A DNA stretch of 64,000 bases from JACKBK01 sp963707275 (GCA_963707275.1 CAVPPH010000003.1:248001-312000), one strand, 5' to 3'. Positions 1 to 10,446 are shown, counted from the stretch's first letter. The notes: a model not told the origin generated them from the sequence alone. Made by a program: numbers and translations.

Positions 1-1583
1 TACACGCTGCTCAAGCTGGGCGATATGGCGCTGGCCGGTGAGCGTTCCCCGGCCATCATCAGCCCCAGTTCCTCGGCGTTGGTCTCGCTGCGGTTGACGA
101 CGCCCATGATTTCGCCTTCGTAGAGGACGGCGATGCGGTCGCTGAGGGCCAGGATCTCGTCCAGATCCTCGGAGATGAGCAGGATGGCGGTGCCGCGGGC
201 GCGCTGGTCCAGCAGCCGCTGGTGGATGTACTCGGTCGCACCGATGTCCACGCCGCGCGTCGGCTGGGCCGCGATCAGCACCTTGGGGTCGTTGGATAGC
301 TCACGCGCCAGGATGACCTTCTGGATGTTGCCGCCCGACAGGCTCTTGATCGGCGTGTCGATGCTGGGGGTCTTGACGTTGAATTCCTGCACCAGTTGCT
401 GGCTGCGCTGGGCAATGGCCTTGAAGTTGAGGAAGGTGCCCTTGCTGAATGGCGCACGAATGTGGTCCTGCAGGATGATGTTCTCGGCGATGGAGAACTC
501 CTGGATCACGCCGTCGTGCATCCGTTCCTCCGGGATGTAGCGCAGACCGGCCTCGATACGTTCGCCCACCGACCACTTGGTAATGTCGGTGCCCAACAGC
601 GCGATCTGGCCGTCGTGCAGCTCGCGCAGGCCGGCGATGACCTCGGCCAGGGTGCGCTGGCCGTTGCCACTCACCCCGGCGATGCCCAGCACCTCGCCCG
701 CCTGCATGGTCTGCGACAGGTTGAACAGGGCGCGGGTGCCGGTGATGCGGTAGGCCTCCACCTCTTGCAGCGATAGCATCGTGTCGCCTATTTGCACCGG
801 CGCTTTCTCGCGCTCCATCAACACCTCGCGGCCTACCATCATACGCGCCAACTGCTGGCGGGTGATGTTTTCGTTGGGGACGGTGCCGATCAGCGCGCCG
901 GCCCGCAGCACGCTGATGCGGTCGCTGAGCGCGATCACCTCGCGCAGCTTGTGGCTGATGAAGACCAGACAGTGGCCGTCGGAGGTCATCTTCTTCAGCG
1001 TGATGAACAGCTCATCCACCTCTTGCGGCGTCAGCACCGCCGTCGGCTCGTCCAGAATCAGCAGCGCCGCGCCCCGGTAGAGCGCCTTGATGATCTCCAC
1101 CCGCTGGCGCACGCCGACCGGCAACGTCCAGACTGGCGCCCTGGGATCGACGTGCAGACCGTAGACCTTGGCCAATTCGCTGATGCGCGCTTCCACCTTT
1201 TCCAGGTCAAGCAGCGGGCCGCGGCTCGATTTCAGTCCCAGCGCCACGTTCTCGGCCACGGTCAGCGTGTCCACCAGCATGAAGTGCTGGTGCACCATGC
1301 CGATGCCGTTGTGCAGCGCGTCGGTGGGGGTGTTGATTTCGACCGCCTGGCCGTTGATGCGGATCTCGCCCTCTTCCTTGCGATAGAGGCCGTAGAGAAC
1401 CTTCATCAGCGTCGATTTGCCGGCGCCGTTTTCGCCCAGCAACGTGTGAACTTCGCCAGCTTTGATGTCGAAATCCACGTGGTCGCAGGCAACAACGCCC
1501 GGAAAGCGCTTGACGATGCCGCGCATTTCCAGCAGATCGATCCGCGGCAGGCCTGTGGGGAGGAGGTTGCTGGTCGTGGTCAT
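1..1583 (-). CDS. Nucleoside/purine-type ABC transporter ATP-binding protein (3' end outside window)
   Basis: This is the double-NBD ATPase of a BmpA/NupABC-type nucleoside importer. I translated it codon by codon: the frame is open from the ATG at 1583 to the window edge (527 codons) with no break. The first NBD has a Walker A (GENGAGKST, about residue 46), a Q-loop region (MVHQHF) and a Walker B (LLILDEPTAVL, about residue 175). The first signature is VGVRQRVEI, an imperfect LSGGQ as is usual in this family. The second NBD has a degenerate Walker A (GVSGNGQRT), a good signature (LSGGNIQK) and a Walker B with AAQPTRG in place of DEPT. These degenerate features are normal for sugar/nucleoside importers of this class. 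It is the last transporter gene of the minus-strand block, 92 bp after the lipoprotein gene. Only a short C-terminal tail should be missing. Confidence 0.9.
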   Translation of the reverse strand, partial: MTTTSNLLPTGLPRIDLLEMRGIVKRFPGVVACDHVDFDIKAGEVHTLLGENGAGKSTLMKVLYGLYRKEEGEIRINGQAVEINTPTDALHNGIGMVHQHFMLVDTLTVAENVALGLKSSRGPLLDLEKVEARISELAKVYGLHVDPRAPVWTLPVGVRQRVEIIKALYRGAALLILDEPTAVLTPQEVDELFITLKKMTSDGHCLVFISHKLREVIALSDRISVLRAGALIGTVPNENITRQQLARMMVGREVLMEREKAPVQIGDTMLSLQEVEAYRITGTRALFNLSQTMQAGEVLGIAGVSGNGQRTLAEVIAGLRELHDGQIALLGTDITKWSVGERIEAGLRYIPEERMHDGVIQEFSIAENIILQDHIRAPFSKGTFLNFKAIAQRSQQLVQEFNVKTPSIDTPIKSLSGGNIQKVILARELSNDPKVLIAAQPTRGVDIGATEYIHQRLLDQRARGTAILLISEDLDEILALSDRIAVLYEGEIMGVVNRSETNAEELGLMMAGERSPASAISPSLSSV

Positions 1584-1601
1584 AGTTTCACCTGATCTAA
1601 C

Positions 1602-1670
1602 CTGACAAGGTGACAAGGTGACCTTCAATCAGGTTCACCTTGTCACCTTATCACCTTGTCACCGTGTCAT
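1602..1670. repeat. Inverted GTGACAAGGTGA-type intergenic repeat
   Basis: Tandem units of roughly TGACAAGGTGACAAGGTGA (about 1603-1621) face their reverse complement (about 1635-1661), which would fold as an imperfect hairpin in the gap between the lipoprotein and ATPase genes. There is no T-run, so I do not call it a terminator. It belongs to the general class of short repeats that fill gaps in this window. Confidence 0.6.
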
Positions 1671-1675
1671 CCGTA

Positions 1676-2765
1676 TTACTGTGCCGGCAATGCTTGAATC
1701 TTGCCGTCCTTGATGTCCTGAATGGCCTGGTCAGCCGCTGCTTTCACGTCGTCGGGGATAGTAACGCCCGGATTGTAGACGATCTTCAGACCGTCGTTGG
1801 CCAGGGTCAGCGTGTAAGCCTTGCCGCCAAAGGTGCCGCTGTTGTGCAACGCAATCATGTCCTTGACGACCGCGACCCAGTCGAAGACCTGGGTGGCGAC
1901 GACCGCATCGGGCGCCAGTGAGCTCTGGTCGCTCTGCGTGCCCAGCCACTTCACGCCCTTGTCCTTGGCGACGCCGATTGCGCCAACCACCTGCTGCGCC
2001 GAGCCGGTCAGCACATCTGCGCCGGCTGCGATGTGGGTGTGGCAGCCTCAGCAGCCAGCGCGGTGTCGCCGAAGGAGCCGGTGTAGCTGACGTTGACGCC
2101 GATGTCCGGCTTGGTGGCCTTGGCGCCGTTGACGAAGCCGTCGATGTAGAGCTTGGCGTCGCCGGCTTCCACCGGCCCGACCACGCCCAGCACGTCGGAC
2201 TGGCTGAGCAACGCGGCGATTACGCCATTGACGTAGCCGCCTTCCTGGGCGTTGGCTTCGTAGGCAAAGACGTTGTTGAGGCCCTGTCGACTTGCCGGTG
2301 TCAGTCGCCGTGCCCCAGGCGAAGCTGGTCTCAGGGAAGTCCTTGGCGACGTCGAACATCGAGTTGCCGTACTGCGTGCCGTGAGCGATGATGAGGTCAT
2401 AGCCTTCGGCCGCATAGTCGCGGATAGCTGCGGCAGCGTCGGCTACCTGGAACATGTTGTCAGAGGAAGCGATTTCCATCGCCAACTCGCCGCCCATCTC
2501 GGTCTGGACGGCCTTCAGTGCATCGTACATCGCCTGGCCCCACGCCAGGTCGGTGACGGGGCTGGGCAGCACGAATGCAACCTTGAACGGGCCTTCACTG
2601 GCTGCAACGGGCGCTTCGGTTGCGCTCAGCAGGAGCCTCGGCAGGCGCTGCGGTATCGGCCGCAGGAGCCTCAGCCGGCGCGTCCGGGGTGGCGCCGCCA
2701 CAAGCAGCGAGCAGCATGGCCGCGATGAGCAGCAGGGCGATCACGAGTGTAGATTTGTTACGCAT
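1676..2765 (-). CDS. BmpA/PnrA-family substrate-binding lipoprotein (three frame breaks)
   Basis: This is the extracytoplasmic binding protein of the nucleoside-type ABC importer. The N-terminus MRNKSTLVIALLLIAAML is followed by a lipobox (LAAC), then a low-complexity Ala/Pro linker. The mature domain starts near SEGPFKVAFVLPSPVTD. Family features are GYDLIIAHGTQYG, a central PVEAGDAKLYIDGF stretch and the ADVLTGSAQQVVGA segment, ending at a TAA at 1676-1678. The frame breaks near 2625, 2285 and 2030. The first two look like single extra bases and the third looks like one missing base; repairing them gives a continuous protein of about 360 residues, the usual family length. An AG-rich ribosome site (GGAGAAACCC) precedes the ATG at 2765. 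The ligand is inferred from neighbours (xanthine dehydrogenase-like enzyme) to be a purine or nucleoside, but autoinducer or other ligands cannot be excluded. Confidence 0.86.
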
Positions 2766-2870
2766 GGGTTTCTCCTTGATTGGGTTTCAACGGTTCAACA
2801 GATTGGTTTGGGTCGGTCGAAAGAAAAGACGTAAGACGTTCGTCGATAGGTGTTCCTCCGGGAAATCTGC

Positions 2871-3812
2871 TTAGCCGCTTCGTTCGAACGGCTTGTTCAG
2901 CGCGGCCGGCTGGCGAATCTGGCCGCTGGAGAAGATCAGCACGATGATGGTCAGGACATAGGGCAGCATGACCATCAGGTCGGACGGGATATTGAGACCG
3001 ATGACCTGGACCCAGAGCTGCAAGGCGCTGATCGTAGCAAAGAGCAGCGAGCCGAACAGCACGCCCAGCGGCCGCCAGCCGCCAAAGTAGACCAGCGCCA
3101 CGGCGATAAAGCCGATGCCGTTGGTCATGTTCTCCTGGAACACGTTCAGCAGTGCCGATGCTCAGCGACGCCCCGGCCACGCCCGCCATCGCTGCACCGA
3201 AGATCACGCCGAAGTAGCGCACCCGGTTGACGTTGACGCCCAGCGAGTCGGCGGCCTCTGGATTCTGACCCACTGCAGCGGATCTTGAGGCCCAGGGTGG
3301 TCTTGTCGAACAGGAACCAGATCGACCGGCACCATGATGTAGGCCAGCGTAGATCAGCAGGTTGTGGTTGAAGAAGATCTCGCCGATCACCGGGATGTCG
3401 CTCAGGACCGGAATGTGCAGTTCCTGAAAGCCGGTCACGCTGACCACCGAACCGATCAGCACCCGGAACAGCAGGCTGCTGAGGCCGAGGCCAAAGAGGT
3501 AGAGACCGATACCGCTGATGCCCTGCTCGGCCTGGAAGGTGACGCTGATCACCGCCATCAGCAGCGCCCATCAGCGCGCCGACAAAGATCGCCGCAAGCG
3601 ATGCCCCAGCATCGAGATTGCCGGTCTCGAAGACGACATAGAAGGCTGAGAACGCGCCCATCAGCATGATGCCTTCCACGCCCAGGTCGAGCACACCGCG
3701 AGCGCTGCGCCACCGTCTCGCCCAGCGAGGCAAAGAGGTAGGGAGTTGCCAGGCGAATGCCGCTGTGGAGGATGCCGATCAGCACGGACGCTGTAAGAAA
3801 GTCGCTAAGCAT
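2871..3812 (-). CDS. ABC transporter permease, second (YufQ/NupC-like), about five frame breaks
   Basis: This is the second membrane subunit of the nucleoside-type importer. Recognisable pieces in order are MLSDFLTASVLIGILHSGIR, then GVLDLGVEGIMLMGAFSAF (the glycine-rich motif of this permease family), VISVTFQAEQGISGIGLYLF, then VGQNPEAADSLGVNVNRVRY with GAAMAGVAGASLSI, and a hydrophobic C-terminal end closing at TAA 2871. These pieces lie in different frames, with breaks near 3710, 3565, 3335, 3280 and 3150. Joined, they give about 310 residues, which is normal. The ATG at 3812 lies two bases after the stop of the first permease, so the two are probably translated as a coupled pair. So many breaks in one gene could mean real decay, but the conserved motifs are undamaged between them. 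Confidence 0.82.
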
Positions 3813-3814
3813 GG

Positions 3815-5000
3815 CTACCTCACATCCTCCGGGACGATCCCCGGTTCCAGAGACGGCTGCGGCGGACCTGAGGTCATGTTTTCGGTGACCTCGACGCCAC
3901 GTCGCCGGGCGCGCTGCCTGACGAAGTAGTCGCTGGCAACCACGAAGAGCACGATCAGGCCGTTGATGACCACCACCAACGAGCTGGGAACCTGCACGGT
4001 GCGCTGCATCTTGTCCGCGCCCACCAGCAGCCCGCCGAAGATGATCGACGCCGGGATCGCGCCCAACGGGTGCAGCTTGCCAAACAGCGCCGCCACGATG
4101 CCGCTGAAGCCATAGCCGCCCGACAGCCCTTCGATCATGCGATGATGGACACCGGTCACCTCCACGCCGCCCGGCCAGCCCGGCGAACGCGCCGCTGAGG
4201 ATCAGCGCCAGCGCGATGTAGCGCTGAACCGGGATGCCGGCGTAGCGGGAGGCGGAGGGATTGAGGCCCACCGCGCGGATGCGGTAGCCGATGGTGGTGC
4301 GCCAAAGGAAGATGTAGACCAGCACGGCCAGCACAATCGCCAGCAGCAGGCCGGCGTGCAGCAAGGTCCGCGGCACCAGGCGTGGCAGCCAGACCTGCAC
4401 GGGTAGTGTGGCGCTCTGGGGAATGTTGGTGCCGGCCGCGATCTGCTCCGGGTCCAGCATCGGGCCGCGCAGCAGGTAGTTCATCACCTGCAAGGCGATG
4501 GCGTTCAGCATCACCGTGCTGAGGATTTCATTGACGCCGAAGCGCGCCTTGAGCACGCCGGCGATGCCGCCCCAGACCCCGCCTGCCAGCACAGAGGCTG
4601 CCAGCGCTGCCACGATCAACAGCAGGCCCGGCATGGTGGGAAACGCCAGCGCCAGTGCGGCCGCGGCGATGGCTCCCAGAATGATCTGTCCCTCACCGCC
4701 GATGTTGATGACGCCGCCGCGGAAGGCGATACAGATACCCAGGGCCACCAGCAGCAAGGGCGTCGCCTTGGCCAGCGTCTGTGTGAGGCCGCTGACCGTG
4801 CCGAACGCGCCCTTCAACATGGCGCCGTAGGCCTCAATCGGGTTAACTCCCAGCAAGAGCAGCAGCACCGCGCCGATGGCCAGCGCAGCCAGCGTTGCCG
4901 CTACAGGCAGGAGAGCGTCGAAGAGCCGGTCCCGGGTTTGTCGCCGGGGCGAGCTGGACGGCTTGGACGAAGCTGTCCCGGAGGAACTTCCTTCGCTCAT
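3815..5000 (-). CDS. ABC transporter permease, first (YufP/NupB-like), one frame break
   Basis: This is the first membrane subunit of the BmpA-associated importer. It has a charged, Ser/Arg-rich cytoplasmic start, then a long hydrophobic helix (ALLPVAATLAALAIGAVLLL), the family motif GGVINIGGEGQIILGAIAAA, and GVNEILSTVMLNAIALQVMNY. The frame breaks near 4165 after LSGAFAGLAG. The C-terminal part resumes with GLSGGYGFSGIVAALFGK and ends at TAG 3815. The repaired length is about 395 residues. It is the first transporter gene after the luciferase-like oxidoreductase. The Gly-rich motif is shared with its partner permease, which supports assignment to the simple sugar/nucleoside permease family rather than a metal or peptide transporter. 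Confidence 0.86.
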
Positions 5001-5122
5001 GGGCGAAGCCTCCTTTCCAGGAAACTAGACGAGGACGATGACTTGAAAGTCGATGGTAGCAGTCAGTTTAGCCGACTTTTTCCATCGCGTCTATGACACA
5101 GACGGGTGTTTTTGTGGCTTTT

Positions 5123-6129
5123 TCAGCTATATCCTTCGCTGAAGATGTCGATCATCAGCTTTGGATCACCCAGCGGGTAGAGAATCGGGACAGGTGCAGC
5201 CGTGGTCGATGTACTCGCGCACCTTGGCCTTGACCTCGTCCGGCGAGCCGCTGGCCGTACACATTTGCACCACATCGTCCGGCACCAGGTGCATCGCGTT
5301 CTCGATTTCTTCGTCGGTGGCCGGCCACGTCAGTACCTGATGGATCTCGTCCAGCAACTCCTGGCTGACGCCGCTGGCCTTCATCAGGTGCGGCTGCTGG
5401 CCCAGGTACTGGACCATCATCTTGCGCGCGCCGTCCAGCGCCTTCTTGCGGTCGTTGTCCACCGAGCAGATCATCAACTGGGGACGGTCGATGTCGTCGA
5501 TGCTCTTGCCGGCGGTCTTCGCGCCACGCTCCAGCGCATCCATGGCCTCCAGGTTGTATTTCGGGGCCACCAGATAGTTCAGCACCGCGCCGTCAGCGAT
5601 CTCGCCGGTCAGTTCCATCATCTTCATGCCGGTCGCGCCGATGTAGATCGGCACGTTGCGCGGCGTCGTGCGGCCGTGCACCACATCCAGGCGGATGCCA
5701 TCCACGTGGTGGAACTCGCCGTGGAAGGTGACCTCTTCCATGGTCAGCAGCTGGCGCAGCACGGTCACCGTCTCACGCATTGCCAGCAGCGGCTTGCGGC
5801 GCTCGATGCCCACCTTGCTGGCCAGCGGGTCCCACCAGGCGCCGATGCCGCAGATCATGCGATCCGGCGCCAGGTCGTCCAGCGTGAGGAAGGTGGCGGC
5901 CAGTAGGCCGATGTTGCGCGTCCAGTTGTTGATGACGCCGCTGCCGACCTTGAGCGTGGTGGTGTGGGCGGCAAAGGCGGCCATCGGCACGATGGCGTCG
6001 CGCACCAGCCGGCTCTCCGCCTGCCAGACAGCTTCAAAGCCCTTTGCACTCGGCGTACTTGCTCAGCTCGATGCCCTCTCGTATCTCGTGGGCATCCTGC
6101 AGATAGAGCGCCATTCGATCTTTTGACAT
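5123..6129 (-). CDS. Luciferase-like (F420/FMN-dependent) oxidoreductase
   Basis: This is a TIM-barrel LLM-class flavin or F420-dependent oxidoreductase, probably acting on a pathway intermediate of this block with reduced F420 or FMN. The start is MSKDRMALYLQDAHEIREG. One extra base near 6045 breaks the frame before GFEAVWQAESRLVRDA. The main part carries HTTTLKVGSGVINNWTRN, the DDLAPDRMICGIGAWWDP strand and the family segment NVPIYIGATGMKMMELTGE. A second extra base near 5185 creates a false early stop; removing it gives the expected end CPILYPLGDPKLMIDIFSEG and a TGA at 5123. The repaired length is about 335 residues. An NADPH:F420 reductase-like gene in the same block supports F420 as cofactor. 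The substrate is unknown. Confidence 0.83.
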
Positions 6130-6157
6130 TGGGAGCCTCCTTGCTCGCCTGTTTTCT

Positions 6158-6234
6158 TGCTCGTACTCGTCCTTCTACTTGTACTCTTCCAACTACCTGG
6201 GATTTCGAGTACGGGGACGTAAGGAGTACGAGCA
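6158..6234. repeat. Dispersed hairpin element A, copy 1
   Basis: The left arm begins TGCTCGTACTCGTCCTTC and the right arm ends GGAGTACGAGCA. The two arms are imperfect reverse complements, so the element can form a long stem around a GGATTTCGAGTACG core. A second, more regular copy with the same core lies at 43559-43629, in front of trpS. It fills the space between the hydroxylase and oxidoreductase genes. Confidence 0.7.
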
Positions 6235-6247
6235 CGGAATTCGTCGA

Positions 6248-8848
6248 TTATCCCTTGCTAACCCGCTTTTCCAGCGGCTTCTTCGGCAGCGCCATCGGCA
6301 GCTTCGTCCGCCGCACGCCGTCGAACTGGTACAGCGCATTGGCCACCGCGCCGGCCGTCGGCACCAGACCGATCTCGCCGACGCCCTTGGCGCCGTAGGG
6401 ACCGTACGGATCGGGCACTTCGACGCCGATGACCTCCATCTCCGGCATCTCCTTGGCGCGCAGGATGCCGCACTGGCGCAGGCGCGTGCTCTTGAAATGC
6501 CCGCCTTCCATCGGCAGGTCCTCGCTGATGGCGTAACCCAGTCCCATGTGCAGCGAGCCTTCGATCTGGCCCTCGAACAGCGTCGGGTTGAAGATCTTGC
6601 CGGCGTCGTGCGCCGCCACGATCTTCTCGATCTGGCCGTCGTCGTCCAGCATCACCAGCTGGGTGGCATAGCTGTAGGAGTAGTGGGTGATGACGCGTGT
6701 CGGCTGGCCTTGCCCGGCTTGGTCGTCCAGTCCACCACCCAGTTGCCCTCGTATTGCCGGCCGACCAGCTCGGCCAGCGCTGTGCTGCTCCAGGTCTTCG
6801 CGCCAGCTTGCGCGGCCGCGTCGATGGTCGCGTTGCCCACCAGCGAGGTGGCGCGCGAGGCGGTGGTCATGCCGGCCTCCTGCTTCGAGGCGGTGTCCAC
6901 CTGCACGGTCGACGAAGTTGGGATCGATGCCGGTCTCGGTGCACAGCGCCTGCAAGGCAACGGTGTGGACGCCCTGGCCCATCTCGGTCCAGCCGTGATC
7001 CAGCAGCACCTTGTCCGGGGCGACGATCGTGATCCTGACCATCGACGCGTCGGGCATGCCGTTGCCGATGCCGGTGTTCTTGATGCCGCAGGCCAGCCCG
7101 GCGTATTTGGCGGCGTAGAACTCGATCCTTGACCGCTTCCAGCGTCGCCCGCAGCCCGGCGCCGCCTTCGATCATCTGGCCGGTGGCGGTCAGGCTGCCG
7201 ACGTCGATCGCGTTGTCGTAGCGGAACTGCCAGCGGTCGAAACCGCCCTGCAGGCACAGGTCGTCGATCAGGTTCTCGATGGCAAAGGCGGTCTGGTTGA
7301 CGCCGAAGCCGCGCATCGCGCCGCAGGGGACGTTGTTGGTGTAGACCGCCACCGCTTCGATGTCGCCGCCGGGCACGTGATAGGCGCCGGTGGCGTGGCC
7401 GGCGGCCCGCTCCAGCACCTTGGCGCCGACCGAGGCATACGCGCCGGTGTCGCCGACGATGTAGGTCTTGACGAAGGTGAACTTGCCGCTCGCGTCGCAG
7501 CCGACCTCGTAGTCCATCCACATGGGGTGACGCTTGGGGTGCATGCGGATCGACTCGTCGCGCGTCAGCCGCACCTTGACCGGCCTGCCCAGCAGGTAGG
7601 CCATCAGCGCGGCGTGACCCTGCACCGACAGGTCTTCCTTGCCGCCAAAGCCGCCGCCGTTGGGCACCAGCGATCACCCGCACCTGCTCCTCGGCAGCCC
7701 CAGCAGCGCGGCAAGCTGGATGCGGTCCTCGTAGATACCCTGGCTCTGTGACAGCACCTCGACCGCGTCGCCATTGTTGCCGGGATAGGCGACCGCTGCC
7801 TCCGGTTCCATGTAGCCATGCTCGATGCGCTGGGTCTCGTAGCGGCCGGTGGCCGTGTAGGCAGTGGCGGCGCGCGCCGCCGCGAAATCGCCGCGCTTGA
7901 CGATGGTCTTGGCAAGGATGTTGCCGCTCGGCGTGGATCTTGGGCGCGTCCGCTTCCAGCGCCGCCAGTGGATCGGTCAGCGGCTCCAGCACCTCATACT
8001 CGACACTGAACCTTTTCAGCCGCCATGCGCGCCGCCAGATATGTGTCGGCCACCACGGCTGCAATCACGTCGCCGACGTAGCGGGTTTCCTCGCCTTCGG
8101 CCACGAACAGCGGCCAGTCCTGCTGGATCAGACCCACCGAGCGGCGGCCCGGCACGTCAGCCGCGGTGAAGACGCGCACGACGCCGGCCACTCTCGCTGG
8201 CAGCGGTACTGTCGATCTTCAGCACACGGGCGCGCGGGTGGTCGCTCAGCACCAGCGCGGCGTGCAGCATGCCGTCGATCTGGATGTCGTCCACGTAGGG
8301 TCGCTGGCCCAGCACGGCATCGAAGGAGTCGTACTTGGGATGGCGATCGCCAACGCGGCCAGCGCTGTCGGGCCGCGGCACCTCTTCCTCGTTGCGGATT
8401 GCGTCGGCCGCGACCTCGATGGCGTCCACGATCTTCTTGTAGCCGGTGCAGCGGCAGAGATGTGGCGTCAGCGCCTTCTCGATCTCGTCGCGCGACGGGT
8501 CGGGGTTGCGGTTGATCAGCGCGTTGGCCTGCATGACGATGCCGGGGATGCAGAAGCCGCACTGGATGCCGCCCTCGGCGACGAACGCGTGGGCAAAGAC
8601 CTGCTGGCGAAACTCGCCCAGCCCCTCGGTGGTGGTCGACCGCGCCGCCGTCCACCTTTTTCATCGGTGTGACACAGGACAAGCACGGCCTTGCCGTTCA
8701 GATCGACCGCGCAGCAACCGCAGGCCGCCTGCGGCGCGCAGCCATCCTTGGGGGAGATGATGTGTTCGTGGTCGCGGAGATAGGTCAGCAGAGGCAGGTC
8801 GGGATCGTCGTCATAGTGCCTCGTGACGCCGTTGAGTTGGAATTGCAT
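6248..8848 (-). CDS. Fused [2Fe-2S]/molybdopterin hydroxylase, selenium-dependent xanthine dehydrogenase type
   Basis: This is a single-chain molybdenum hydroxylase, expected to oxidise a purine or related heterocycle. The N-terminal ferredoxin domain (MQFQLNGVTRHYDDDPDLPL) has its cysteine cluster at GCAPQAACGCC. The second iron-sulfur domain follows with CGFCIPG and CRCTGY. It then runs straight into the molybdopterin-binding part without an FAD domain: GQRPYVDDIQIDGMLHAALV, GGGFGGKEDLS (cofactor loop), PCGAMRGFGVNQ, and the C-terminal GPYGAKGVGEIGLVPTAGAV. The repaired length is about 865 residues, matching the fused XdhD/Se-dependent XDH subfamily. There are roughly eight single-base frame breaks (for example near 8650, 8185, 7670, 7130, 6900 and 6715). 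The one near 7130 is an extra G within AAGGATC. The selenium ligand itself cannot be read from sequence. Confidence 0.88.
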
Positions 8849-8864
8849 GGCAACCTCTCTGGGT

Positions 8865-9250
8865 CGTCCTGAGCGAAGCGAAGCGCCGGAAATCAGGATC
8901 GAACGTCGATTGCCCAGAGGGACGACTGCAGACAGGAGGCCGGGCCTGCCTCTTGTCTCGCCAGGGCGCAGTCGTCGTCAAGCCCACAGAGTCTGGCGTG
9001 ACTTGCAGTATTGCTTGTGTCATTGCGAGCCGCTGCGGCGAAGCAATCTCACGTGAGATAGGCGGGACGTTAGCGCTGCACCTACGTGTAGGTGTTGCTT
9101 CGCCGCTGCGGCTGCCTAGACACTCTTCCGGAGAGATCCTTCACTTACGGTTCGACACCCTGATGATTGCGTGTTCGACCCGTTCAGGATGACAGCGGTG
9201 AGTTTCTTGCCAAACGCACGTCGCCGCGTCACGGAGACCTAAGCATGGCA
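8865..9250. repeat. Composite intergenic repeat region
   Basis: This gap of more than 400 bases between two minus-strand genes has no credible gene. It contains a GTCGTCCTGAGCGAAGCGAA-type repeat at about 8868, a TCATTGCGAGCCGCTGCGGCG unit shared with positions near 10364 and 21190, a small palindrome CCTACGTGTAGG near 9081, and a TTCGACCCGTTCAGGATGAC unit near 9173. These are common dispersed palindromic families and nothing suggests a promoter or RNA gene. Confidence 0.6.
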
Positions 9251-9277
9251 CAGGTGGTAAGCTTGTGTAGAAAGTGC

Positions 9278-9933
9278 TCAGATTCCAGTAATGCGAATGC
9301 CGGCGTTCTTGATCTTGTGGCGGATGTTGATGCCGATCAGCACCGCCGTCAAGCCCTCGACGACGCTGGCGTTTTGCAGCGGGCCGGCATCGACGCCGCG
9401 CATGCCGGCTGCGGCGCACAGGTCGATGACCACCTGCTTGTCGGTCTTGTCGTCGCCGCAGACCAGCACGTCGCAGTCAACGGTGTGATCGGGATCGTTC
9501 AGGTGATGGCGCCGAGATGTTCTGAAAGGCAGCGACTACCCGTGCATCGTCACCCAGTTGCTGGCGGGCTTCTTCAGCCGCTGACAGTCCGCTGGGCGGC
9601 CGCCAGACACGCGCCGCTTTTTCGCCCAGCGGCACGACGACCGTCAGCAGCAGCTTGCCGGCCAGCGCAGTCTTGCAACCCGGCCAGCGTCCGCTCCTGC
9701 GCTGCGTAGGGCACCGACAGCACGGCCAGGTCGGCTCCTGCCAGGGCCGTCAGGTTGTCCGCGCCGCTGATCCGCGGTGCAGCCTCGGGCGAACGGGCTT
9801 GCAGCTCCTGCGCCACCAGCTCGCCCTTTTCCGCCTGCCGCGAGCCGATGATCACCTCGTGGCCGGCCTGCGCCCAGCGCAGCCCCAGCCCGCTGCCTTC
9901 CGGTCCGGTACCGCCAAGAATTGCGATTTTCAT
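9278..9933 (-). CDS. npdG: NADPH-dependent F420 reductase-like protein
   Basis: This is expected to move hydride between NADP(H) and coenzyme F420. The N-terminus MKIAILGGTGPEGSGLGLRW is the characteristic dinucleotide-binding motif of NpdG/Fno, followed by AGHEVIIGSRQAEKG, the NADP-recognition strand with Ser-Arg. The middle is broken by two or three frame changes (near 9650 and 9505). The C-terminal piece resumes with VCGDDKTDKQVVIDLCAAAG and LIGINIRHKIKNAGIRITGI, a recognisable family end. The repaired length is about 218 residues, as expected. The ATG overlaps the stop of the upstream small membrane protein gene by four bases, so translation is probably coupled. It pairs logically with the luciferase-like oxidoreductase at 5123-6129. 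Confidence 0.85.
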
Positions 9934-10295
9934 GCGTTGTTCTGTCCGTTGGGATCTTCAGGAGTCGCGTCGGTGGCCTGATAAGGCGAGTTGGCCAGTT
10001 CTTTGGCAACCCAGTCGTCTGACTTGGCGCGCTGTGCCTGCTGCGCTTCGTACTGCCTGGCATGCTCAGCCTTGCGCCGGCGGTCGGTTACCAGGTAGTA
10101 GATGCCGAAACCGACCAGGAGGAGCAGCGAAATGCCGATGATCGGGTAGGTCATCCAGGCTCGCAAGTCGGGGTAGACCAGGAAGAAGAAGGCGTAGACC
10201 AGACCCACAAACACAAAGGCAATGATCAGGCGCACGAAACAGGTCAAAATACTGGGACGTTTGTAGTTGTCGTACTCGGGACGGTTGTCTGGCAC
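9930..10295 (-). CDS. Small membrane protein, unknown function
   Basis: This is a 121-residue protein with two predicted membrane segments: a helix around residues 20-40 (IIAFVFVGLVYAFFFLVYP) and another around 50-68 (PIIGISLLLLVGFGIYYLV). A highly charged C-terminal tail follows (RRRKAEHARQYEAQQAQRAK). I chose the GTG at 10295 because an excellent AAGGAGG sits eight bases upstream; a longer frame reads back through a repeat. It overlaps the F420 reductase gene start by ATGA. I do not recognise a family. Its position in the catabolic block may mean a membrane anchor or accessory role, but that is only a guess. Confidence 0.7.
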   Translation of the reverse strand: MPDNRPEYDNYKRPSILTCFVRLIIAFVFVGLVYAFFFLVYPDLRAWMTYPIIGISLLLLVGFGIYYLVTDRRRKAEHARQYEAQQAQRAKSDDWVAKELANSPYQATDATPEDPNGQNNA

Positions 10296-10362
10296 TTGGG
10301 TTGCCTCCTTGGGGCTGGTGGACGGTGGAAAGAGCGTCAGTAGGCTAATTGAACACCCGTGA

Positions 10363-10433
10363 GTCATTGCGAGCCGCTGCGGCGAAGCAATCTCGCTTGT
10401 GCTACGTGAGATTGCTTCGGCCACCCTCGCAAG
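10363..10433. repeat. TCATTGCGAGC hairpin repeat
   Basis: The unit starting TCATTGCGAGCCGCTGCGG is followed by GAAGCAATCTC and, after a short loop, by GAGATTGCTTC. It is a self-complementary member of the repeat family also seen near 9017, 20960-21195, 22715 and 36535. Confidence 0.7.
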
Positions 10434-10446
10434 AAGGAATTCTGGG

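Noticed and set aside
792..1595. Long plus-strand open frame opposite the ABC ATPase
   Set aside because: It is rich in His/Gln/Asp as expected from the antisense of a GC-rich gene; the minus strand has Walker motifs and a continuous frame.
2030..2625. Programmed ribosomal frameshifting in the binding-protein gene
   Set aside because: No slippery heptamer with a downstream structure at any break, and similar breaks occur in many unrelated genes.
6179..7132. Long plus-strand open frame opposite the molybdenum hydroxylase
   Set aside because: No recognisable motif; the minus-strand pieces carry clear family motifs.
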